In this document: positions 1-11,258 of the stretch, in pieces
Position numbering within the stretch: the first letter of the stretch is position 1
Layout of the letters: the number at the start of each line of letters is the position of its first letter
DNA from: Abelmoschus esculentus
Taxonomy: Eukaryota > Streptophyta > Magnoliopsida > Malvales > Malvaceae
Assembly: GCA_035048815.1 (NCBI GenBank)
Contig: JAUCBN010000016.1
Span: forward strand, 7,556,501 to 7,620,500
Reading direction: 5' to 3'
Length of the DNA: 64,000 bases
Position numbers and translations under genes: made by a program
The notes under the pieces: model-generated
Told to the model about the DNA's origin: nothing
Seen by the model: only the letters and a program-made list of their open reading frames with translations
Databases searched by the model: none

Positions 1-280
1 TAAAAAAAATTTATAATAGTAATACTCACAATGATTTTTTTTGAATTAGCTAATAGTGAGTATAATAGCATTTGTTCTAAAATGTAATATTCATCATTTA
101 GCATTGATCGTTCAATCATTATGCTAATATCACTGGTGCTCGAACCTATAACCTCTAGGAACAACACCTGTAACACTCACAATGATTATAGTAACAATTG
201 TATGTCTACAATTATAATAACAATCGTGAATCATAATTTAAATATTTGATTCTTGGCTCAATTTTTGTTAGCCTTGTGAC
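1..280. other. AT-rich intergenic DNA, no gene seen
   Basis: No reading frame, splice pattern or repeat boundary can be supported here. The sequence is AT-rich and leads into a CCCGACCCG-rich repeat that begins near 281. Confidence 0.5.
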
Positions 281-994
281 TGGGGTAGTTCAAAATTACC
301 CGACCCGATTGATCCGACCCGACGACCCGATGACTTAAAATAAAAATAGCGGGTAATTCCCGAAAAAATTATCCGATCGGGTCGGGTACCCAACCCGAAA
401 ATTAGTGGGTCGGGCTTGGGCCGAAATTTTTTAATTTTCGGATACCCGATCCGACCCGACTAGTTTTATTATATATATTTTTTAATTTTAAATTATATTT
501 TTATTTTAGATTTATTTAATATTTATACATAAAATTAAATTTAAATCTCTAAATTAATTTTATGTTTATGTTATATATTTTTAAGTTTTAAAATTTCTAA
601 ATATATTTTTATTAATTTACTAATATCAAAAGAAAAACGAGATTAATACCTTTAACGTTATTTTAATAATAAAATTTAATAAATATAAATGTTTATATAC
701 ATCCAAATATTCTAAAATTAACTTTAAATCACTTATTTTTATATTTGGTTATGTATTATAAAATTACAAAATTTATATGTTTAATATATAATTTTTTTTA
801 ATTTTAAAATAAAATAATAATAATAATAATTATGAACCAGATACCCGGATTTTACGGGTACCCAATAGTAAATACACGATTTAAATAGACCGAGACACAG
901 GTCGAATTTTTATTACCCAAAAAAATCGGGTACCCAATTTTTTTAAGTACTCCAGAACCGAATACCTGATAATGAACACCCCTAATTATAACAC
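281..994. mobile_element. hAT-like non-autonomous element, degenerate
   Basis: The left part is packed with variants of CGACCCG and GGGTACCC. The right end reads TGAACACCCCTA, the inverted form of the TAGGGGTG start typical of hAT MITEs (compare the clean copy at 45871-46739). The left end is decayed (CTGGGGTAGTTCA). No matching 8-bp target duplication was found, so the ends are approximate. The interior is AT-rich and has no coding potential. Confidence 0.45.
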
Positions 995-1224
995 TAAAAT
1001 CTAATTTAAATTATTATTTATAATATGGAAAGTCTTGTACTTGAAACAAGAGCTTTATTTGAATAGTGTTCTAAACAACTAAAAAAAACGAATTCCATAA
1101 CAATTTAAAGACATCTCATCGTGCAAGGCAAACCCCATAATTGGTATAAATATTTCCCGACAAAGAACAATATTTAGAGAGAGAATCAAAGCCCCCAAAT
1201 CCAATAACGAAATCCCTATTGCTT
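995..1224 (+). other. 5' flank / leader of the OSCA gene
   Basis: Short AT-rich interval between the hAT-like repeat and the OSCA4.1 start codon. It should contain the leader and proximal promoter. No convincing TATA box could be chosen by eye. Confidence 0.35.
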
Positions 1225-3660
1225 ATGAGATTCGAGGAATCTCCGATGATCGAGACGCTTCCTCCTCCGCCGTCCCCTTCATCTGACGAAGACTTATTGC
1301 CCGACGGAGCGTGGTATGGAAACATCCAGTATCTCCTCAACATTTCAACCATCGGCTTACTCTGTTGCGTCCTCATCTTTCTCTTCCTCAAGCTCCGCAG
1401 CGATCATCGCCGCATTCCCGGACCGTCCGCTCTGTTCGCTAAGCTACTTGCCGTCTGGCACGCCACCGGCCGCGAGATTGCCCGCCACTGCGGAGCTGAT
1501 GCCGCACAATTCCTCTTAATTGAAGGCGGAAGCTTTTCCGTTCTCTTATCTATCGCCTTTTTGGCCGTTTTCGTCTTACTTCCCGTAAATCTTTACGGGG
1601 GCACTGCTTTATTAGGGGATGAGTTCTCGAAAACAACTGTAAGTCATATTAGTAAAGGTTCAGGGTTGCTCTGGGTACATTTTATTTTCGTAGTTTTTGT
1701 TGTTATTATTTTCCATTATGGAATCTCTGCTATGGAAGAAAGATTAAGAATTACTAGGTTTAGGGATGGGAATGGAAATTTAAGTGATCCCAATTTGAAT
1801 TCAACTGCGATTTTTACGATTATGGTCCAGGGTTTACCTAAGAATCTAGGGGTTGACAAGGGTATTTTGCTCGAGTATTTTCAGTATAAATATCCAGGGA
1901 AGGTATACAGGGTTATCATGCCTATGGATTTATGTGCATTGGATGATTTAGCCACTGAAGTAGTTAAGGTTAGGGATGAAATTACCTGGTTGATAGCGAA
2001 GATTGATTCCCGTCTTCTGCCAGAAGAAAGTGAAGATGATGTGAATGGAGTTGAAGGGTTTCTGAGTTGGATCCGTTGGTTGGGGAGGAAAATCCAACGC
2101 CTTTTTGATCAGATTATGGATAAATTTGGGTTTACAGATGACAAAAAATTAAGAAAGCTGCAAGAATTGAGAGCTGAGTTGGAGACTGAATTAGCGGCTT
2201 ATAAGGAAGGGAATGCACAGGGTGCTGGGGTTGCTTTTGTGATGTTTAAGGATGTATATACTGCAAATAAGGCGGTTCAAGATTTCAGGAATGAGAAAAA
2301 GGGGCGGTTTGGGAAGTTTTTTTCTGTCATGGAACTAAAGTTGCAGAGGAACCAATGGAAAGTTGAACGAGCCCCGTTGGCCACTGATATTTACTGGATC
2401 CATTTGGGATCAACAAAATTGTCACTGAAAATGCGAAGAGTGTTTGTGAACACGTGTTTATTGTTAATGCTTTTGTTCTTTAGTTCTCCTCTTGCAGTAA
2501 TCACTGCTGTGCAGAGTGCCGCTCGAATTATTAATGCAGAAGCAATTGATCATGCTCAGTCGTGGTTGGCTTGGGTGCAAAGTTCAAGCTGGTTGGCATC
2601 TCTAATCTTTCAGTTTTTGCCCAATGTTATTATATTTGTTAGCATGTATATAGTTGTCCCTTCAGTTCTTTCTCATCTTTCCAAGTTTGAACGACATCTC
2701 ACGGTATCCAGCGAGCAGAGAGCAGCATTGCTAAAGATGGTTTGCTTCTTCCTTGTCAATTTAATTCTACTGAAGGCTCTGGTGGAGTCATCGTTAGAGA
2801 GTGCAATCCTTCGGATGGGTCGATGCTATTTGGATGGAGAAGACTGCAAGAGAATTGAGCAATACATGAGTGCATCATTCCTTTCAAGATCTTGCCTTTC
2901 ATCTCTTGCATTTCTAATCACAAGTACATTCTTGGGAATATCATTTGATCTGCTGGCTCCAGTTCCTTGGATAAAGAAGAAGCTTCAGAAGTTTCGGAAG
3001 AATGACATGCTCCAGTTGGTCCCAGAAAATAGTGAGGAGTACCTTTTAGAAAATCAGAACCTGAATAATTTGAGGAGACCACTGTTGCCGGAGAGTTTAT
3101 TTGACTCTCCTAGGATGGGTGCAATTGACATTCAGGGACAGGATCTTACAGTCTATCCTATCAGCAGCAGCCGGACATCACCTATACCCAAGCAGACATT
3201 TGACTTTGCGCAGTATTATGCATTTAATTTAACAATATTTTCCCTGACCTTGATATATTCTTCGTTTGCTCCAATTGTGGTGCCAGTGGGTGCAGTCTAT
3301 TTTGGATATAGGTATGTGGTTGATAAGTACAACTTTCTGTTTGTATATAGAGTCCGGGGATTTCCTGCTGGCAATGATGGAAGGTTGATGGATACGGTAT
3401 TGTGTATCATGCGGTTTAGCCTCGACTTGTTCCTCCTCTCAATGCTTTTGTTCTTTTCAGTTAAAGGAGACTCCACAAAGTTGCAAGCCATATTTACTCT
3501 TGGACTGCTAGTAATTTACAAACTGTTGCCTTCTGAGAATGATAATTTTCAACCAGCCCTTTTGGAAGGCATGCAAAATATAGACAGCATTATAGATGGA
3601 CCAATTGATTATGAGGTTTTCTCACAACCTAGATTCGACTGGGATACCTATAACTTATGA
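1225..3660 (+). CDS. OSCA4.1: OSCA/CSC1-like mechanosensitive calcium-permeable cation channel (OSCA4.1 type)
   Basis: A single uninterrupted 811-codon frame encodes a multi-pass membrane protein of the OSCA/CSC1 (DUF221, TMEM63-related) family. These channels open on membrane tension or hyperosmotic stress. In the expected order are an N-terminal hydrophobic block (residues about 30-180), a long cytosolic domain (about 195-390, charged, with the phrase GVAFVMFKD seen in this family) and a C-terminal block of many membrane helices (about 400-760) rich in PxxxxF and VPVGAVYFGYRY-type text. Length fits the family's usual 750-820 residues. The absence of introns and the overall text match the Arabidopsis At4g35870 (OSCA4.1) branch as I remember it; most other OSCAs have many introns. 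The ATG at 1225 is the first in frame; 1246 is a second candidate seven codons later. No lesion is visible. Subfamily assignment is from memory, family assignment is firm. Confidence 0.93.
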   Translation: MRFEESPMIETLPPPPSPSSDEDLLPDGAWYGNIQYLLNISTIGLLCCVLIFLFLKLRSDHRRIPGPSALFAKLLAVWHATGREIARHCGADAAQFLLIEGGSFSVLLSIAFLAVFVLLPVNLYGGTALLGDEFSKTTVSHISKGSGLLWVHFIFVVFVVIIFHYGISAMEERLRITRFRDGNGNLSDPNLNSTAIFTIMVQGLPKNLGVDKGILLEYFQYKYPGKVYRVIMPMDLCALDDLATEVVKVRDEITWLIAKIDSRLLPEESEDDVNGVEGFLSWIRWLGRKIQRLFDQIMDKFGFTDDKKLRKLQELRAELETELAAYKEGNAQGAGVAFVMFKDVYTANKAVQDFRNEKKGRFGKFFSVMELKLQRNQWKVERAPLATDIYWIHLGSTKLSLKMRRVFVNTCLLLMLLFFSSPLAVITAVQSAARIINAEAIDHAQSWLAWVQSSSWLASLIFQFLPNVIIFVSMYIVVPSVLSHLSKFERHLTVSSEQRAALLKMVCFFLVNLILLKALVESSLESAILRMGRCYLDGEDCKRIEQYMSASFLSRSCLSSLAFLITSTFLGISFDLLAPVPWIKKKLQKFRKNDMLQLVPENSEEYLLENQNLNNLRRPLLPESLFDSPRMGAIDIQGQDLTVYPISSSRTSPIPKQTFDFAQYYAFNLTIFSLTLIYSSFAPIVVPVGAVYFGYRYVVDKYNFLFVYRVRGFPAGNDGRLMDTVLCIMRFSLDLFLLSMLLFFSVKGDSTKLQAIFTLGLLVIYKLLPSENDNFQPALLEGMQNIDSIIDGPIDYEVFSQPRFDWDTYNL

Positions 3661-4050
3661 TTAGGACATTGACAATTCAACTAGCTCAACATTTGTGTAG
3701 TGTACCTCGATGCCTTTTTTAATGAAGTATTTTCTAGGTGTAAGTATGCATAAGCTTATTATATTATTGTTTTTGCTGCTGCTGCATCCCGTTGTCCATT
3801 TGAAGCGTTCGTATTGTTTGCTTGATTTGGGCTTATTTTTCAATGTACTGTGATTACATGTCACTATATTTGGCACAAAACAAAGGAAGATTTGAATGCA
3901 AGGCAGAAAGTAGCCAAATCCAAAATCACCCCATGCAGAAAGCGTGAGCGGGAGTATGTTTTAGGTGTGTTGTGATGATGGTTCTATTAAAAGCAAAGAG
4001 GGAATGAGACAGTGAGAAATATGTGAAACACGCCTGAAGTGGGAGGGAAG
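3661..4050 (+). other. 3' flank of the OSCA gene
   Basis: Likely 3' UTR and downstream DNA. No other gene is supported. From about 4050 the sequence passes into the composite repeat. Confidence 0.4.
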
Positions 4051-4149
4051 AAAGTTCCAAGGTGAGGAAACATCTGGGTGATTCCAGGAAAAGCTCTTCA
4101 AAAAAAGGCTAAAAAAGGTATAACCCGTTTACTCAATTTTGTACATAAT

Positions 4150-5300
4150 TAGTTACGAATTATGTACACAATTTCTTATAGAAACTGTAAGAAAAACGGT
4201 ATATACATAAATTATTACAAACGTAAGGATTTATGTATATACATAAATCCTTACAAATATTGTAAGAAAAACGGTATATACATAAAATGTTATAACGTAC
4301 AAATTTATGTACATACACAATTGGCTATGATTATACACAAATTGGTAGAAATATTGTAAGGATTTTTGTTTGTACACAAATCCCTACAAAGTATACACAA
4401 ACGCTTACAAAAATTGTAAGAAAAAAGGTACATACCCAAATCCTTACGACTTCAAAACTATGAGCTAAAGGAGGCATCCAAGGGTAAGGATTTGTGTACA
4501 TACATAATTGACTATGAGTAAACATAATATGACACAAAAATGGTAATGATTTGTGTATGTATACCATAATTCTTTATAAAATATACATGGTGAATTACAA
4601 AAACCTAAGAAAAAAGATATGTACACAAATTCTTATGACTTCAAATGATGAGCTAAATGAGGCCATCCAAGGGTAAGGATTTGTGTATATACACAATTAG
4701 CTACGAGTATACATAATAAGGCACAAAATGGTAAGGATTTGTGTATGTACACAATTCATTACAAAATATACACGATGGATTACAAAATCGTAAGAAAAAA
4801 AATATGTATACAAATTCTTATGACTTTAAAACCATGAGTTGAAGGAGGTCATCCAAGGGTAAGGATTTGTGTATATACACAATTGGCTACGAGTATACAT
4901 AATATGCCACAAAATGATAAGGATTTGTGTAAGTACACAATTTCTTACAAAATATACACAATAACTTAAAAAACCGTAAGGAAAAAAATATGTACACAAA
5001 TCCTTACAACTTCCCACCGTGAGCTAAAGGAGGCCATCTAAGGGTAAGGATTTGTGTACATACTTTTTTCCTTACATTTTTCATAAGCATTTTTGTATAC
5101 TTTGTAGGGATTTGTGTACATACATAAATCCTTACATTTCTTGTATCAATTTATGTATTCTCGTAGTAAGTTGTGTATGTACACAAATCCTTACCCTTGG
5201 ATGAGTTCCTTTAGCTCATTGTGAGAAGTTGTAAGGATTTGTATACATACCGTTTTCCATACGGTTTTCATAACCATTTGTGTATACATTCTAGGGATTT
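4150..5300. repeat. Diverged ~187-bp tandem units
   Basis: Phrases such as GGGTAAGGATTTGTGTA recur at about 4481, 4670, 4856 and 5041, giving spacings of 189, 186 and 185 bp. Units carry inverted pairs of GTAAGGATTTGTG and CACAAATCCTTAC, so single strands can fold. The array is the same family and orientation as the cleaner 187-bp array at 38083-38830 but is more mutated. The open frames in it are by-products of the repeat and not genes. Confidence 0.75.
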
Positions 5301-5660
5301 GTGTATAATATTTTTATTCGTATATATTTTGTTCGAATATTTTTATTTAAATATTTAATATATCAATATTTTTATTCGAATATTTATTATTCGAACATTT
5401 TTATTCGTATACATTTTATTCAAATATTTTTATTCAAATATCTATTATATGAATATTTTTATTCGAATATTTATTATACGAATATTTTTTTCGTATATAT
5501 TTTATTCAAATATTTTATTTAAATATTTTTATTAAAATATTTTTATTCGAATATTTATTATATGAATATTTTTATTTGAATATTCTAATATTTTTATTCA
5601 AATATTTATTATATGAATATTTTTATTCGAATATTTATTATACGAATATTTTTATTCTAA
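5300..5660. repeat. AT-rich minisatellite of TATTTTTATTCGAATA words
   Basis: Direct and inverted variants of TATTTTTATTCGAA and TATTTATTATACGAA alternate with roughly 30-bp spacing. Many words are themselves near-palindromic (TTCGAATA, TATTCGAA). Same family as the longer array at 38845-39790. Non-coding. Confidence 0.8.
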
Positions 5661-5778
5661 TTTTTATTATATTAATTTAAAATTGGGTGACCTAATTGAC
5701 GATTTTTTTAGTTGTGTGACCAAAATAAGTATTATCGATTAGTTGAGTGGTCACTAGTGTAATTTACTATTTTTTATT

Positions 5779-6593
5779 GGCATAAAGATAATTTTAACCC
5801 CTAACGTTTATAGTTTTTGTCGTTTTGCCCCTTATTCTTTTTTTGGATAAATTTAGCCCTTAACCTATATCTTTTTGACAAATAGCTTATTTTTTAACTA
5901 GCTTGGTGACTGGACCGTTAAAAATTTAACGATGATATATATATGGAATATAATTTTAAATGATATGGAATGTAACCTATCAAATATATATATATATGGA
6001 ATATAATTTTATTCTAATATAAAATATAAAACGATTAAAATTCAAATAAAATATTAAAAATTAATTAATTCTAAAATAAAAGATTATTAAACATTCTTAA
6101 CTCTAACTACGATAAAATCAAAATTTTATTCGAATTGTATTTATATTTTTATTTTAGAATAAATATAATAAAAAAATATAAACACAATTCAAATATAAAA
6201 AATATAAAAAATATAATAAAAATATAAACACAATTCAAATAAGATTTTGATTTTATCGTAATTAGGGTTAAGAATGTTTAATAATCTTTTATTTTAGAAT
6301 TAATTATTTTTTAATATTTTATTTTGATTTTAATTGTTTTATATTTTATATTAGAATAAAATTATATTCTCTCTCTCTATATATGTATTTGATAGGTTAT
6401 ATTTCATGTGATTGAAAATTATATTCCATATATATATCATCGTTAAGTTTTTAACGGTCCAGTCACTAAGCTAGTTAAAAAATAAGCTATTTGTCAAAAA
6501 GATATAGGTTAAGGGCTAAATTTATCCAAAAAAAGAATAAGGGCCAAAACGACAAAAACTATAAACGTTAAGGGTTAAAATTATCTTTATGCC
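5779..6593. mobile_element. Fold-back MULE-type MITE, 815 bp
   Basis: The element starts GGCATAAAGATAATTTTAAC and ends with its reverse complement. It is flanked on both sides by the same 9-bp sequence TTTTTTATT (5770-5778 and 6594-6602). A 9-bp target duplication with long inverted arms is the mark of Mutator-like elements. The arms run through most of the length (compare the TTAACGATGATATATATATGG region near 5930 with its inverse near 6430), so the whole element could form one long hairpin. It has no transposase and must have moved in trans. Confidence 0.88.
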
Positions 6594-6602
6594 TTTTTTA
6601 TT

Positions 6603-6897
6603 TAAGAAACAATTGGGTAACCTGTTAAAAATATTAGAAGTGTTTGCCCACTTAATATCTAGACCATTCGGACGGCAGAAACAAAACCCTTGTCAATCCA
6701 ACGTGTTAGTATTAGGGGCTCTTTTTAGGTTTTTTAAACAGAGTTTTTTTAGACAAACCCCAAACATGGACGAAAGTATTTGTAGGCAAAAATTAGAAAC
6801 AGAGTAAGACTGGGAGATCCAATGCCAACTAGTCAACAGTGTTTTAGTCTTTTAGACCTGTCTGATCATATATCCACTCTTTGCCCAGCAAAGCCAT
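6603..6897. other. End of composite repeat and upstream flank of the small gene
   Basis: Contains the exit segment of composite repeat copy 1 (GGGGCTCTTTTTAGG near 6716), followed by unique sequence up to the candidate ATG at 6898. No promoter element could be assigned. Confidence 0.4.
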
Positions 6898-7749
6898 ATG
6901 GAACCCCTCCTCTGCAATCCAATGCACCTTGCTAGTAACTGTGTGACTCGGAAGAATTCCTCTTTCTTGTTTGGAGACAGGATCATGCAGCGTTTACCGG
7001 TTAAAAACAAGCTTCTGGATCAGGTTCAGACACCACCAAGTTCCGGGTTTGGAAACCATGAGCAGCCCCTTTGCTCCAAACCTCCCCGTGTCGGACCTGC
7101 CATTCCTGAGTTTCTCAAGCCCCTCAAATGTACTAAACACAGGTAGGCTTCACTGTTCTTGCCAATGTTTTCCTCACTGTTTCCTTTTCTATTTTGAAGG
7201 TTGCGGAGTAAATTTTGAATTCGAGTGTAATAGAGGGACAAAAGGCTTAATTAAAAGTACTTGGAATGGCATTTCATGTTTCCAGGAAATCCCAGAATTT
7301 TCCAGCCACTGAAATAAAATAAGAACTAATTTGGTGTCCTATGTGATCAACAGCCAACAGAATCCGATGGGAGAAGTGGAGTTCTGAACATGATCGCTGA
7401 CAAGGTTAGGATTTCATTCGTCAAACCATACATGTCTCTCTGTGTGTATATATATTACACCATGTTAGAAGGATTTCATCATTATTGTCATAGCAACATA
7501 TGAACTTGTACAAATAATGAGAGAGAAACGGCATGCATGGGATGTTCACCAAGCTGTTACGAAGGGTCACCGCCAGGAAGAACAGGCAACCCTTTGGTTC
7601 ACGAGGTCCACTTGATTCAACCAATGGAGCTTCTCACCAGAACCAACCTTTCCGACAAATTTGGCCTCCCCTGTTTGATACCCATTCATGCATTGCACCA
7701 TCATTTTTCATGGGGATCTCTTGCTCCGCAAGCAACTACCCTTTTCTGA
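6898..7749 (+). CDS. Small plant-specific gene of unknown function, possibly frame-broken
   Basis: Three exon-like blocks are visible. Block 1 (6898 to about 7142, donor GTAGGC) contains KPPRVGPAIPEFLKPLKCTKH, which reads like a conserved short motif. Block 2 (about 7357-7405, donor GTTAGG) contains ESDGRSGVLNMIADK. Block 3 (about 7522-7749) contains GCSPSCYEGSPPGRTGNPL and ends with TGA. The blocks have protein-like composition and sensible splice sites, but the block 1 frame rich in conserved-looking residues does not join block 2 in frame. A different frame of block 1 (ending SPSNVLNT) does. So this is either a gene using the other frame and a start near 7058, or a pseudogene with a small indel. 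I do not recognise the family with certainty and assign no function. Confidence 0.4.
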
Positions 7750-7799
7750 GTTTTTTCTGTAGCTTTAAGCTTTTTTGTTGCTTCTAATCTATAATTCTG

Positions 7800-8702
7800 G
7801 GTCTTTCGTCTTTGTTTTTGTAAATATTATGAGTTGAAATGGCCTCCGATGTCTTTGTACATAAAACTGTTTCCGAAGGAACAATTACTTTTTTTAGTAA
7901 CAAAGAGAGTTGATTGATTATGTTTCGACCCATAATTTTATTTGGTAATTGGCGAATAACTTGTTACATAATTTAATAACTTGTACCTTGATTGATTTGA
8001 CTCGTAATCTACGTTAAGTGATTATATAAAAATATTTAATTATTTTAAAAAACAAAATAACATATAAAGATAGATATTAACATAAATTTTAATTAATTTA
8101 ACAGTACTTCAACAAATATTTGACTTATGTAATAATTAAAAATGTTTAAAAATAGATTTAGGGGATTACATGAGATATCTTGTATTTGTACTTTTCATAT
8201 TTTATGTTAATAGTAGATTATTCGTTTCTCTAATCCGTAGAGATAGACAAGGCCGAAATACATTAAATTTTGTCTCTTGTGTGCCTTATTTTATATTGAT
8301 TTTGATTTAATTATTTTTTTACATACAAGTTCTTAACAAAAGATATAATTTTATTCAACACTTATTTAAATAGTTTATTAATTATCAATATTTGGTATCT
8401 ATTATTAATTAAATTGTAAAAAATAAGTTTTTTAATATAATACTAATAAATATATTTGAAGGATCTATAAATTATTTTTTATTTATATAATTATCTTTTT
8501 AATAGTATAGTTTTTTTAATCAATTGTTATAATCCTTTGTTTAACGAACATTAAAGTTAACAAATTTGATTGGTCAAACCTTTAAAAGTAGTTTAATTCT
8601 ATATTTTTAACTCAAAACATTATTCACCGAACATTTAACACAATTGCTATTATAGTATAACATTGTGAAATCAAATACACTTAAACACATAATAATGTCA
8701 AC
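7800..8702. other. AT-rich intergenic DNA, nothing recognised
   Basis: No coding frame, clear repeat border or RNA gene seen. The first part may be the 3' UTR of the small gene. Confidence 0.4.
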
Positions 8703-9267
8703 TAAGGGTGGACAAAAAGTTCTCGGTCTCGGATTCAGTTAGACTCGATAGATTTTTATCTAATATTAATTTTGGTGGGATCGATATTAGATTCAAATTT
8801 TAGTTCCTGGTTATAATCGAGATCGAGACCGTATCTTGAATTTTTAGATCCGGTACCCAATAGAATTAGGATAAATACCAAGTACCCAATACTGATTTTC
8901 TTGCTTGTAATAGATAATATTCTTTCATTTATTTTTTCTTATCAAACTTTTTCTTTATATATGAATATTATGAGTATGACTCGTTTTAAACTTTAATTTT
9001 CAAGTCTACAATATTATAGTTTTATTATTTAATATTATTATTGATGATTGAAATTTTTCTCATATCGCTCAAATTTTCATAATAATAAACCAATTGATCG
9101 GGTACCCATTATTAATATCAGTTCACACTATTAACGAGACTGAATCCTAGAATTTAGGACCCGGTATAATCGAGACCAAAATTGATTTTAATTTTTAAAA
9201 ACTGATGATTATCAAAACCGAAGCTAATTCTAATTAAATTGATCGGGTACCCGCTTTTGTCCACCCA
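8703..9267. mobile_element. hAT-like non-autonomous element with GGGTGGACAAAA termini
   Basis: Starts AAGGGTGGACAAAAAG and ends CTTTTGTCCACCC, a clear inverted pair. Flanks are ATAATGTCAAC on the left and ATAATATCAAC on the right, a probable decayed target duplication with one mismatch, but its exact length (8 or more) is not resolvable. The interior repeats GATCGGGTACCC-like words. No coding region. Confidence 0.6.
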
Positions 9268-9751
9268 TAATATCAACAATTTAATAGTATATAAATTTAA
9301 ATACTATATTAGAAGTGTTGTTAATCCTACAAACGGCATTAAAACAATGTCAAATGTTCTATTTATTTGTTTTTATAAATTCTTAAATATTATTTAAGAA
9401 CACTTATCATTGTAAGGTTGGCAAAAATAAATGAATATTTTATTTTGGGAATTATGAGAAAAACAACCTCTAAAGAAAATTATGTAAAACAATATTTTTA
9501 ATATTAGAAGTGAATTTTTTAATTCACATAAATTAAATTCGTATTTAACTAAAAGTAAATTTTATGTAAAATAACACGATAATATTTTTTATTTATTCAA
9601 TACAAAATTCACGTTTAATTAAAAACAGTTTTAAAATGACTATTAATAGAACATAGTTTTATCCACCATAAACTAAAAGAAGAGTATTTTCCACATATCC
9701 TCCTAATTAGGGTTGTTTTTCAACATAAGTTCTGCTGATAATAGATGAGAA
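9268..9751. other. AT-rich intergenic DNA, nothing recognised
   Basis: No gene, repeat border or structured RNA could be supported. Confidence 0.4.
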
Positions 9752-9960
9752 TAGGGTTGTAAATGAGACGAGACAGATCGTGAGTTATTCGAGCTCGACT
9801 CGGTTAAACTCGGTCAAAGCTCGACTCAAATGGACTTGACTCAAACTCGAACTCGACTCGAATTCTTAACGAGCCGAGCCGAGTTACTTGATACTCGACT
9901 CGAAAAGCTCGCGAGCTACTCGAAATTAATAATAATAATAAATAATAATAATAATTAGTA
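9752..9960. repeat. Fragment of a CTCGACTCG-rich repeat
   Basis: Begins AGGGTTGTAAATGAGACGAG and is filled with CTCGACTCG, GAGCTCG and AACTCGA words for about 160 bp, then runs into AT-rich triplet-like DNA. The start resembles that of hAT MITEs but no matching right end was found. It seems cut by the fold-back element that follows. Confidence 0.45.
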
Positions 9961-9993
9961 TTAAATAAGAGTTTTATACTTCAAATTTTATAT

Positions 9994-11258
9994 GGTGATC
10001 AAGTTGAAATACTATGGGGTTAGTATCGATCTGACCACAATGCTTTAAGAAGAATCAAATACACCGGTAAACTATTAATTTGGTATTAAAATAGCCATCT
10101 GTCGTTAAGTAAGTAACAGATTGATGACGTGACAATTAAAGATAAAATAAAATAATTACACATTTAATCCCTGTTATTCATACATTTTTTTTATAATTTA
10201 GTCATAATTTTATCATAATAAAATAATAAAATTATTAAAATTGATGGTAACACTTGTCACCGCCTAATTGGAGGATTCCCATACATGCTTTCAATGTGGG
10301 TCAAACCTGAGTTTAAAGCATAAAACTCAAGTGGCCTAACCACTTCACCAAACAAACTCTATTGATGTAAACCAGTATTATTTATATATATTTATAGTTT
10401 CTCATATTTGTTCCTTTATATTCAACTATTATTTATATAAACCCTAAACCTTAAATGTTAAACCCTAACCCTAAATTTTAAAATTTCAAATAAATTTAGG
10501 GTTTAATATTATAAATTCTAAATCCTAAATGTTAAATCCTAAACCCTAAATTCTAAATGTTAAACCTTAAATTCATTTAAAATTTAATATTTAGTGTTGG
10601 ATTTTAGGGTTTATGATTTAATGTTTAGAGTTTATGATTTAAGGTTTAAAAATTCATTTCAATGAATTTAGGGTTTAAAAATTCATTTTAATGAATTTAG
10701 GGTTTAGGATTTAAGGCTTAAGGTGTAGGATTTAGGTTTTTGAATTTATTAGTAAAATTTTATTAATTTAAAATTTTTAATTTATTATATAATAATTTAA
10801 TTATTATTTTTTATTAAATTAAAAATAATTGAATATAAATGAATAAATATGAGAGACTACAAATATATAAAAATAATAGTGGTTTAAGTTAATGGAGTTT
10901 GCTTGGCCTAGTGGTTAGGCCACCTGAGTTCCATGCTTTAAACCTAGGTTTGACCCACCCTGAAAGCATGAATTGGAATTTTACTTTTCTCCTTTAATTT
11001 AGTGGTGAAACGTGTCACCACCAATATAAATAATTTTATTATTTTATTATGATAAAATTAAGACTAAATTATATAAATGTATAAATAATAAGATTAAATA
11101 TGTTATTATTCTATTTTATCTTTAACTGTCATGTCATCAGTTCGTTTTAACGACATATGACTATTTTAATACCAAATCAATAGTTTATCGGTGTATTTGA
11201 TTTTTTTAAAACATTATAGTCAGATCGATACTAGCCCCATAGTATTGTGGTTATCCGT
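9994..11258. mobile_element. Large fold-back element with telomere-like core and tRNA-like boxes in its arms
   Basis: The left arm (about 9994-10290) and right arm (about 10960-11258) are inverted copies: ACTATGGGGTTAGTATCGAT on the left corresponds to ATCGATACTAGCCCCATAGT on the right. Each arm carries a tRNA-gene-like pair, TGGCCTAGTGG (box A-like) and GGTTTGACCC (box B-like), on opposite strands. The middle (10435-10740) has degenerate CCCTAAA words followed by TTTAGGG words, so the centre is also inverted. No clean target duplication was found. No transposase. Likely a MULE-type fold-back that took up a SINE-like module, but that is inference. Confidence 0.6.

Larger units (their letters stand above)
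4050..6760. repeat. Composite satellite/minisatellite repeat, copy 1 (split by a MULE)
   Basis: Older copy of the composite repeat also seen at 37935-39965. In order: an A-rich entry (AAAAAAGGCTAAAAAAGG), diverged 187-bp-type units (4150-5300), an AT minisatellite (5300-5660), a bridge interrupted by the fold-back MULE at 5779-6593, and an exit containing GGGGCTCTTTTTAGG near 6716, which matches copy 2. Entry and exit look like imperfect inverted termini of a non-coding DNA transposon, but no target duplication was identified, so this is inference. The limits are approximate. Confidence 0.5.

Noticed and set aside
1116..1391. Minus-strand frame overlapping the OSCA start
   Set aside because: Shadow of the real gene; composition mirrors the serine/proline-coding plus strand, no homology text.
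5301..5522. F/I/Y-rich open frame in the first minisatellite
   Set aside because: Only repeats of the AT word; low complexity, no start context.
10435..10740. Interstitial telomere
   Set aside because: Words are degenerate and change orientation in the middle, not a run of perfect TTTAGGG units.
10885..10960. Possible tRNA gene
   Set aside because: Has box A and box B-like words but no acceptor stem pairing or anticodon arm that I could fold. Treated as a SINE-like module.
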